A stretch of 64,000 nucleotides of DNA. Origin: Symsagittifera roscoffensis (lineage: Eukaryota > Xenacoelomorpha > Acoela > Convolutidae). Shown in pieces: positions 55,571 through 64,000 of this stretch (position 1 is its first letter; every line of letters begins with the position of its first letter). The translations under genes were made by a program, and so were the position numbers. Under the pieces are notes generated by a model. It saw nothing but the letters and a program-made list of their open reading frames with translations. It was not told where the DNA came from and did no database searches. The DNA is taken from assembly GCF_963678635.1 (NCBI RefSeq), contig NC_087064.1:45369346-45433345 (forward strand), read 5' to 3'.

Positions 55571-56395
55571 CCAATGATTCAAGCGTAATGTAACAGTCGT
55601 CCGCTTAAGTCACATGCGGTATAAGGTTGAGAGAAATAGGCCCTCTAACCATTGGATCAAAGGTCAACGACACTACCTCTTGCAACTTTGTACCTCAATC
55701 TGTCGCAGCAAGTTCGGTTCGCTAAAAAAACACCGAGAGTGTGTTACAGCTTAAAAGCTACCAACAAATCCCCACTCTAGAAATAAGCACACCCCGTGGC
55801 TAGGTCTCTGAATACCTAAAACACCCGAGCGCAATTGAAAACAGGATTGCAAACTAAAGTAAATACTATTAGTTAAAAACCACTACCTCGAGTAAACACC
55901 ATTAGCTTTTTTTGTATACTGGACCTTCGATCCATTTCAGATGGATCAGCCTAAAATCTTTATCTCAACAAAACTCTATAAAAAAATCTAGCAATTAAAT
56001 CCAATACTCACATATCGACATCGACTCTGGAATCAATCAAGTAATACAACAACACTAACTCTAGAAACTTGAGGAAATAATTAGTTTTAATTGACGCAGT
56101 TGTCTCAGTTTCAACCGTTAGGTCGCTTGATTAGCCGACAGTGCCAGTCAAGGTGCTCCTTACACCTATCAGAAACAAGTCAGCTCTACTCGAATGGCTT
56201 AAGAGTTGTACAAACTGAGAATTACAATTTGCTTGTAGGTTGAGTTTTTTGTCCTTTTTCGCGCAATTATAAGCTCGGTTCTTCTGATTTTCTGACTTTT
56301 CTTTTCAGTTTTCGCCATAAACTTGAGCATGACTTGATCAATTCGAATTTCTCAAAAATACCAATTCACCCAAAAACAAGTTAAAATTTCAGGGT
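55571..56395 (+). other. Stretch interrupting the Penelope-like RT
   Basis: No coding signal. It ends in TTAAAATTTCAG immediately before the RT resumes, which looks like a 3' splice acceptor. No clean GT donor consensus was found at the other end. It could be a retained intron, as Penelope-like elements can keep introns, or an insertion. Confidence 0.35.
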
Positions 56396-56500
56396 ATGAC
56401 CGACTGGCACATATGTTCAAGTTGATGGTCTAGCAATGGGCGCTGCCCTCGCTCTAATTCTCGCCAACATTTGGTTGAAAAGGCACGGGTTTGCTTGGTA
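56396..56500 (+). pseudogene. Penelope-like RT, motif B region (relic)
   Basis: From 56409 the plus strand reads TYVQVDGLAMGAALALILAN followed by IWLKRHG. This is the QxDGLAMGSPLSPxxAN signature of Penelope-like RTs with changes at the SP positions. It stops at 56496 or so. Confidence 0.7.
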
Positions 56501-56784
56501 AAAAGAAATACCATCGAGAACGGAGAGACAACCAAAGAAAGACAAAAAACGAGTTTGTGCCATTGTTGCAGCCGGATAGTAACAAATAGATCAAAAGGAG
56601 TAGAATATGAGAGATGCCGAGCTAGTACCAAATGAAACGCGGGAAAATAACTGACCATAGAAGTGCATCAAAAACGAGATATTCAGGTTTTGTGAAAGCT
56701 GATGCCAAGCTAAGAACAAGAAGAAAGATACTCCAGCGGTAAAATTGTTCTCCAGGTATGTGGATTGTTCTTTAAGTAGAACTT
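56501..56784 (+). other. Probable continuation of the Penelope-like relic
   Basis: One frame contains a Cys-rich patch (CHCCSRIVTNRSKGVE, then YERCR), possibly a decayed zinc-binding segment. The remainder up to the Copia LTR is unassigned. Confidence 0.3.
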
Positions 56785-57016
56785 TGTAAACAAAAAGAAT
56801 TTCTTATCTTTGAATTTTCATCAAACAAGCTTAAATCATCAAAATCAATAACCTTTGCTTTACCGCGTTATTTTTTTGATGTCAATTTAAAAAGTGCAAA
56901 ATCATAAGTCAATATTTTTTCACTTCTTTCTCAAATGTTAGGATTTTCGCTTAAAGTTTTTTGGTTCTAGACTTTCTTGTTATGACATTGACCAATCACA
57001 GACGATTATTCTTACA
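56785..57016 (-). repeat. Copia 3' LTR (degenerate)
   Basis: It ends at CTTACA (57016) next to the purine-rich tract (CCCCTCAG on the plus strand). It shares blocks with 60465..60669: TTTTTTGATGT, TTTCTC...TCGCT.AAAG, and CAATCACAGACG. Confidence 0.6.
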
Positions 57017-60000
57017 TTCCCCTCAGAAGGCACTTCTATAAAGAAGTTTGCTTATCTGCGTTAAGCGATGTTCTTTAGTCAGAATATCTGCAACAATCGT
57101 AGTAGAAAAATCGTAGTAGAAAAATCTTTCATCGTAGTAGAAAAATATTTTAAAGTTATCTTACCAGAACAAATTTGTCCCCGAACAAATTTTACTTTTA
57201 TGTCAACATGTTTAACTCTCGATTTTTCATCTTTCACTAAACAAAATACGGAGAGTATTTCTTTAGTTAACCCTCTCAAATACAAGTTTCAGGAACAAAA
57301 CTTCCAGAACCAAGGCCGATAGAGGCATCTATTTCATTTCACATGTAGATAATAATTCATACGGTGTTTGGTCATTCGCCAAAATACCGGTGATTCTGAC
57401 TCATTTAATTTAATAACCATGCCAGATACAAATTTTCTGGTGCTTACGGCGCCCGCCCAATCGGAATCACTGTAGGTAAAAATACCTAGGCCATTATCAA
57501 GTCAAGAATAACTAAATGAATAACTCGTGGCCTTTAAATATTGAATAGCATAGTATTCTTTTTGCTGCATTTAAGACTTGCAGTGCTTGTTTTTGCACGA
57601 TTGAGAGAGGTACTTTACTGCAAAAGCAATATACGGCGTAGTTCTTACAGCTAAAAAAAAACTGCCCCACTAACTGCTGAAAAAGGGGACAATCAAGTGA
57701 ACTTTTTTCATCAGCTGCAATTTTAGATGTACCCCGGTTCAGAAACCGGTTTGAAATTTTGAAATTTTTTTTGTATTTCGATCAAATTATGACGTATCTT
57801 TCTGGAGACTAAACGTTTTTCACCAACGTAATTTTTTATTCCCCAGAAACATTCGGAAACGGCCTTATTTTCAAGGCGAGTCCACTTACCAAGGTTTGTA
57901 AGCAACTATTGTACTGAAGTTTCGTCAACATCGAAAATTATTATGTCATCAACATACACAGAATTGGAACTCATTTTCGTAGGATGATAAAATGAAAAAG
58001 TATCCAGGTTTTTTAAAAAAAACTTCTGTTAGAAACTGATTCCAAGCTCAAGTCGCTTGTCTTAAACCGTAAAAACTTTTATTGAGCTAGCTTGGATACA
58101 ACACGTTCACCAGACGCAGAACCACGAGCTTGCTCAATGAAAATTTCATCCCCCAAATTAGAATTCAAAAAGCTGTTTTGACATCAATTTGTTATATTTT
58201 TGAACCATGTTGTGCTGTAATGGCAAATAATGAGCAAGTAACTATCATACCAATTGCAGATAAAAAATAATAGTACAATTTTGACCATAAGTTTGACTTA
58301 AGCCTTTAGCCACATAACGTGTCTTATATCATTCAATTGAACCATCGCTTTTACGCTTTATATCAAAAACCCATTTGCCTTTTGTTAATTGGTTTCTGGA
58401 AGGTAACGGCACAAAATCCCATGTTTTTTCTGTACAAGACTATTGAATTCAATTTGCATTGCAGCTTGCCATTTTTCAACATCAGCTAACAAAATTGTTT
58501 CCTCATAATTGCACTTTTCATCAGTAGAAAAACTGTAATCGTAGTGCCAACTTGATCTTCGAATGATTCAACCAGTCCTATTTGTAGTGGGAATGTCAAT
58601 TCGCAAGGCAGTAGAGTTTTCTTCATTACTTGCAGATTGTTCTCTTGATTTAGATGATGTATAATACTGTGGTAAAAAATGTATCGAACTGTCAGGAGCG
58701 GTAAAAGTAGTGTTTTGCAGATTGTCTGCAGTTGGAGTGTTAATCGTGAGCTGTGTAATTTTCACTTGTATCTATCTGGATTGGAGTATCTTGAATCTCC
58801 ATTTGCACATAATGAGGACTAGATGCCGATGATAATCTTTGAGAAGTATCAATAGTTGTAGAAGTAGCTCCCCTCCTGTCGATGATAAGGCTGTTCAAGA
58901 GTGAAAAATACTTCAATTGCATCGGTTGCGCGTGTTTGTTAGTTATTGGCCCCCACTGAATCTGTGACAACACCAACTGGGTCATTAACCGGAAAAGGCA
59001 AAACAATAACCGGCCTTGATCCGTTCCCGAGACCTGGGGATTTGTTCTTCGTCAAATGCCACATTATGAGAGCGATAAAATGTCTTTTTCAGAAAATCAT
59101 ATAAAATATATGGACCGTCATAGCCAGTAAAATTTACCTTTTTGTCTTTGGTTAATAATTTGCAATGGTGGGTTTCAATTTTTTTTATAAAAATAAGTAA
59201 GCAAAAACTTTTTAAACGATGGAAACTGCGTTGCTTTCAAAAAAACTTTCGTAGAGTGTTTTATCATCATTAATAGTAGATGTTAGTACACGATTTCTTG
59301 TGTAAGCAACAGAATCAACAGCCCTTACGCAAAAATATTCTGGTAGCTTTGACAATAGTGGAAAAGTCCGTGCACTGTGAAAAATCGTTCGCCAATAGCG
59401 CTCGGCTAAACATTTTGATCAGGAGAATGAAGACTTGTAAATTGGTGTGCAATACTATTGTTTTCGCAAAAATTTTCAAATTTACCTGAAATACACTCCC
59501 CGGCATTATCTGACCTGAGGGTAAATTAGGTTTCGTTACATGGTTGTACCAACGTTTTGAGGAAAAGTTGTAGTTTTGTGAAAGAGTCGCCTTTAGAGGC
59601 CACAAAGTACCGTTGCATATCTTGAAAAAATCATCAATAAAAGATATTGCTTTTTTTTTCCATGCAATGATTCGGGAAAAAGTCCGCAAACGTCACTGTG
59701 AACTAGTTAAATTTTTGCGTTGCATCTAAAAAAGAATTCTTATTAGGTCAGACATAAATATTTTATATTCTGCACACGTAACACATTTATCAGCTGCCAA
59801 TGAAACGGAAATAAACATGCTTTTTACTGCTTGATTTGCAGTCTCATCACTGTTTCACATTTTACATGCCAACAAGAAATAGACAAGTCAGACACATTCG
59901 ACTCTTTTGTACTATGTTTGAACCAAAAAAGACCATCCCTTTCAACAAATTGAGCTTTCTTTTTTTCACACGTATATGCGGATCTTCGTTAAAAATCACC

Positions 60001-60457
60001 GTTTCCTTTGCCTAACTAGCAGTGAAACAGTAATCAAATGACATTTGAAACCCAGAACTTACAATGCGCTGGACAATAAACGGGTAATAGGCTTTTCTAC
60101 AATCGTAGAAGGGGAGACAAAGGCTCTATGAACCGCTGGAGCCGCAATGGTAGTAAAACTCATATCTTTTTTGTTTTAGAGCCCTCCAAGTGATTGTTCA
60201 ATCAGTCGCTCCTGCAGTTGTAGGTACACCATCTGCTGGAAATGTATTGCCGCTATGAATGAGTCGCTATTTTTTTCAGATTCTACAATTAGGTTTTTAT
60301 CTTCAATATAAGCTAGGAATTGATCACACAATACAGGAAATTTTTCGGGTTTTCCATTGAAAATGAGCAGTTATTGTTTTTGTTCGGAATCCATCAAAAC
60401 TTTGGTGCTTGGAAGCTTCAATTGCCCATAAATTTTTGTATTAGTAGGTCTCGACAT
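57017..60457 (-). pseudogene. Copia gag-pol relic
   Basis: Minus-strand landmarks: gag start ATG at 60457 (MSRPTNTKIYGQLKLPSTKV). Integrase lies near 59400..59660, with FIDDF and SDNAGECISGKFENF then HQFTSLHSPDQN. RT lies near 57940..58200, with DVKTAFLNSNLGDEIFIEQ-like sequence and YVDD at 57945..57956. RNase H has SDSDWAGA near 57446..57475 and VKHVDIKVKFVRG followed by ADILTKEH near 57060..57200. Catalytic motifs are partly intact, but stops and shifts break every domain. The order integrase before RT marks Copia. Confidence 0.75.
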
Positions 60458-60459
60458 TT

Positions 60460-60669
60460 AAAATAAAAAAAAACTTCTATCAGTTATTTTCCGTTAAAGT
60501 GGATTAGGTCAAAATCAACAACTTTTGTATAACCAAGCTATTTTTTGATGTAAGTTTGAGAATCAATGTTGTTTCACTCCTTTCTCGAAAATAGCAATTC
60601 TCGCTGAAAGTCTTTTGGATTTATTATTCATGCCTTGAAATTGATCAATCACAGACGGGAATTTCAACA
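60460..60669 (-). repeat. Copia 5' LTR (degenerate)
   Basis: Direct-repeat partner of 56785..57016, sharing the CTTTCTCG, CGCTGAAAGTCTTTTGGAT and GATCAATCACAGACG blocks. The inner edge near 60460 is approximate. Confidence 0.55.
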
Positions 60670-60785
60670 TGGATGACCTCGCTAGCCAATGGTCTATGCC
60701 ACCAATTCTCTTCAACCAAAAATCAATTCAGATACTGAAACTATATTGAGCTATAGCAGCAGCGCGGCAATTCAATACAAGCGTA

Positions 60786-61450
60786 GTGTTAAACAATTTA
60801 CTGTACATTGGTAGTACACCTCGCTGGGAGCAGTTTGAGAAAGCTATGGAATGTAATAGGACTCAATGGCTGAAAAATCAGTACCCTGAACATTGTTCGG
60901 CAAACGTGGCAGCAGACCGCCTGTGCAAAATTCTCGTGGGTAAAGACAAACCCCCGGACATTAAGAATTCTTGAATTCAATCAGCAAAGGATGTAAAACC
61001 TCCAATGCTGATGGTGCAAAATAGAGGTGGCCAGTGCCAATATTTTGAAACCAGGTTACGATTTTTAGCTAAGGTTCAATTAGTATTCACAACAAAAAAA
61101 CTACAATCGTGTTTAACATCACTGAAGTCAGGGTTTTCTTGTGACCTCAGGTCAAGAGTGGTTTCAAAAATGTCGTGTAGTAGGTGTACCTTCACTTATT
61201 TCGGACAAACAGTTCGACTTTTGACCACAAATTAAGACACGCAAGAAAGTGACAAACTGGTAGGCATCCACCTTCAACAATGCATATTCATGTAAAAAAG
61301 CGCAGATTTTAGTTGGGAAATCACAGGTAGGTCGAACAAGTAAACAAAACTGGTGAAACTAGAGGTAAAACATATCAGGAAAAAACCGGGCTTGAACACG
61401 CGCTATGAGTTTTGTAGCAGGTTGTTGACACTGAAACTTTAGTCCCGTTA
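60786..61450 (+). pseudogene. Penelope-like element C-terminal part with GIY-YIG nuclease (relic)
   Basis: Plus strand: first an RT-thumb/linker segment (EKAMECNRTQWLKNQYPEH, 60786..60974). Next comes a segment ending VFTTKKLQSCLTSLKS, then LRSRVVSKMSCSRCTFTYFG and QTVRLLTT (61150..61233), which is the Cys-x2-Cys plus YIG motif of the GIY-YIG domain with YFG instead. After a stop it continues as VGIHLQQC and HIRKKPGLNTRYEFCSRLLT (to about 61440), the usual Penelope C-terminus. With 55300..56500 it forms one element split by Copia. Confidence 0.7.
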
Positions 61451-61650
61451 GTGCTTCTGCGTTAGTGCCTCTTCAGCGCACTACAATAATATTATGATTA
61501 TATATAAAAGTTCTTTCTCGTATATCTATTACGTTAGGCAATACATATCAGGAAAAAGAAACCGGGCTTGAACACGCGCTATGAGTTTTGTAGCAGGTAA
61601 AAACTGAAAACAGGAGTTGACACTGAAATTTGCATTTTTAAAGCGTAGAT
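61378..61650 (+). repeat. Duplicated Penelope-like 3' end
   Basis: CATATCAGGAAAAA.CCGGG and TTGAACACGCGCTATGAG to GTAGCAGG occur at about 61373..61421 and again at about 61546..61597. Between them lies a short 3' terminal segment (61459..61539). Tandem or partially repeated ends (pseudo-LTRs) are known for Penelope-like elements. Confidence 0.65.
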
Positions 61651-62930
61651 GACTTAATCAAACTTTTGACTTAGAAATTTCCAGAGAAGACAATTAAATT
61701 TTTCTTAAAATTTTAGAGATTAAAAAGTTTCAATCTCAAAAATTATTTTAGAAGTCAACTGTAAATGGTTTTTCAACATGATATTTCAGAAGCAATATTT
61801 ACGTGAAATTTTGAAAACAATTTTTGTAAATTGACCTTTTATCTATATTTAGATTAATTTTGTACAAAACCTGACAATGCACATAGTTAAAAAAAAATTT
61901 TAAGTTTAGGTTTTGTCCAAAATTAATTTTAGGTGAGTAAAATAGGAAAAAATGTAGAAAAACAACAATTTAATTTGGTATATGAAAATGAATCATTTTA
62001 CTAGTGTGCCTCATGTTGATGAGCTTCTATAAATTGCATAATAAAGGAACAAATTTAAAAAAATTTGAGGAAAAGATTCAAAAAAACATCAATCATAATC
62101 TATATAAGTTTCTGAACGCATTACTGTTTTAAATTCAAATAAAGCTTATGCACATTTTTTGTGCTTCTTCAGGTTTTAAAGTTCTTAATATTTATCGGTG
62201 TTTGGACGAAATCAAATGGCAAATGGATGTGGTGGATGTTCTATGTTTCTATGCTAAACGTGGATGTCTTTTGATTGCGCATCAAAAGATGTTCTACGTC
62301 TGCGCTTTTTTGTCCTTAACAATACTTACCCTAATTAACGAAAGATAAAGACTGAAACCCTCCCAATGACATTTATACCATCCTTGCGGAGAAAGCAGTT
62401 CGTTTAAGTTAATGCAATTAGTTCAATTAATTGCCACTGCTTTTAAAAGCTATTATATATTCAACTTGAAATCGTGTTGATGAGGGATTTAAAAGAATGT
62501 AGCTTTTTTTGGGATAAGATTAACTTCAATGAAAATCGTGGCGTCCCTTTCATACGTAATTGTCTGCGCACTTTTGTCTGTATAATTTCCAGTAGCATTC
62601 CCAGATTCAAACTATCTAATGATCATGCACCCCAACCCCAATTTGCGTATAAAACGCTTTTTCAGCATCATCAACACTCTTATATGAACATCAAAACTAA
62701 TTAAAATATTTTTGATTGCAACCTTATAGCGCCGTGCTAATAATCTCTATAACTTCAAGAATTTTTTCAATAAAATCAGTAACTGGACTTGTTTTTAGTG
62801 AAACCGAAAAATTCGTATTTTATGATGTTTGGAAAAAGATGAAACAAAACATTTTGTTTTCCATGGGCTGCCAAATTTTTTTCCAAAAGATTTTTAGTTC
62901 CTCTGAAGGGCAACATTTTCTTAAAACAAT
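61651..62930. other. AT-rich stretch, nothing assigned
   Basis: Low-complexity A/T-rich DNA. Short frames (for example 62148..62348 and 62474..62704) show no recognisable domain or conservation. Confidence 0.5.
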
Positions 62931-63010
62931 TTAGTGCCTCTTCAGTGCACTACACTAACCTTATGATTGAGGTATATATTTTTTTCTCCTATGTCTATCA
63001 CGTTAGCCTC
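62931..63010 (+). repeat. Second copy of the Penelope-like 3' terminal segment
   Basis: TTAGTGCCTCTTCAGTGCAC and the following TATGATT...TCTATCACGTTAG match 61459..61537 at most positions. It includes the inverted pair TAGTGC...GCACTA. It is detached from any coding remnant. Confidence 0.6.
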
Positions 63011-64000
63011 TATAATTACTAAAAAAAAGTATTGTTATATTTTTTCTGATTTTCACAACAAGCACACGCTCATCTAGAAGGAAAATCCTTCTTTCAGTTG
63101 CCGTCTATACAAATCCGCGTCCATTGATAAATTTATATCCTGTCTCAAAATAGTTGAAAAACTACAAAAATTGAAAAAATGTCTTACATCAAAAGTGCAG
63201 AGGCAAGCCAAAAAACGTTCAGACCTGGAATCAATTTGGAAAACGATTGCTGAAAGTATCATTTTTTGATTTTTTTTTCGGAAACGTTGCTGATGGCTTA
63301 TGCGGGCAAAAATGGGTTCTTCATAGAGCAAAATTAGTCTTAATTAGATGTGACAGATCAGTCAAGGCCAGCTAGAGAACAAAAGGAGGCGGGGTCAGGC
63401 TTTTAGTGCCTGAAAACTTGACCAAAAACGACACCAAGACTTAAATGTTCTGCCCAAAACACATGACGGTGCAAGGATTGAATTCACAAAAGCATCAATA
63501 AGAATTAAAGAACCACGCCTCTCAGTATAATTTACCATTCAAGCTAAGAAATGAACTCACTGATAAAAATGCTCATTCGATTGACTAGGCAGAACCTTTT
63601 AACGATTATAACCCAAATTATCTTAATATCGACAACAAAGATCCAATGGATACAAATATAACAACAATTATTTTCGATGTTACTAAAAAAACAATTACTA
63701 CTCACTTGAAAGCACTAATAGATTACATAATCACGGACCTTAATTTAAAAGACTAAACAAACAAATCAGTTCTGTAAAAATGGATCACTTGGCAAATATT
63801 TTGATAATTGAGATTGAAGTAACTGCAAACAAAACTACTTTCAAGCCCAAAACGTAGGATAAAAAACACTCAGAAGAATTATTCAAATCAAATCTGTCAA
63901 AAAATTAGTGGTAAAGCTTCTATCGGCGAAAAAAAAAAACCAAAATCAATGTTCAAAATTTTCAGTCGAAATATAGTTGAAAAATTTATAATTTTTGCTC
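63011..64000. other. AT-rich stretch, nothing assigned
   Basis: No family signature on either strand. The longest frame (63074..63331, minus) has no recognisable motif. Confidence 0.5.

Larger units (their letters stand above)
56785..60669 (-). mobile_element. Decayed Copia-type LTR retrotransposon
   Basis: Minus-strand order gag, integrase, RT, RNase H between two degenerate LTRs defines a Ty1/Copia element. It sits inside the Penelope-like relic. Internal frames are broken throughout, with no frame over about 125 codons. The left boundary is approximate; the right one is set by TTTCAACA at 60669. Confidence 0.75.

Noticed and set aside
55590-55720. Possible tRNA- or SINE-like segment
   Set aside because: No convincing cloverleaf, A box or B box could be read.
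62148-62348. Small plus-strand frame with hydrophobic end
   Set aside because: No domain, no conservation evidence, AT-rich background; chance is sufficient.
61440-63010. Hammerhead ribozyme, as found in some Penelope-like elements
   Set aside because: No CTGATGA...GAAA core was seen near the repeated ends.

Overview
The window is a stack of transposable elements with no recognisable host gene, tRNA or rRNA. It comes from a eukaryote, most likely an AT-rich invertebrate genome such as a nematode or flatworm. This rests on the mix of Ty3/gypsy-type, Copia-type, Penelope-like and hAT elements in AT-rich flanks; the species cannot be named from the sequence.

Region 1 (1..22910, plus strand) holds almost all of a giant LTR retrotransposon, about 24-25 kb when its missing 5' LTR is counted. 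Inside the window it has a leader of more than 2.2 kb full of a repeated G-rich motif, then three long intact reading frames. ORF1 (3198 aa) is a Ty3/gypsy gag-pol: coiled coil, gag, two CCHC knuckles, protease, RT, RNase H, integrase and GPY/F module. Its unusual C-terminal tail resembles an ADP-ribose macrodomain of the TARG1/OARD1/Poa1 type. ORF2 (667 aa) carries a complete SGNH/GDSL hydrolase active site. ORF3 (about 2290 aa) is a very large protein of unknown function that appears to begin with a degenerate SGNH fold. ORF2 and ORF3 are in the same frame and separated by one TGA. A polypurine-type tract and a 920 bp 3' LTR close the element.

Region 2 (22911..54872, minus strand) is a second, older and broken relative of the same family, tail to tail with the first. 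It has a 5' LTR (53977..54872), leader, gag-pol, ORF2 and ORF3 relics, then two further copies of the ORF3 3' third plus 3' LTR (28557..32467 and 22911..26746). These two share 3836 bp at very high identity and are separated by hAT transposase and RT-like debris and a 73 bp tandem repeat. The first element appears to have inserted inside the LTR of the outermost copy.

Region 3 (54873..64000) is AT-rich. It holds a decayed plus-strand Penelope-like element: RT pieces at 55300..56500 and the C-terminal GIY-YIG part at 60786..61450. A decayed minus-strand Copia element with LTRs (about 56785..60669) interrupts it. Beyond this are short repeats and unassigned sequence.

The most unusual feature is the giant element's cargo: a probable macrodomain fused to pol, a separate esterase-like protein and a roughly 2300-residue accessory protein, together with repeated and covarying cis-elements in its non-coding parts.
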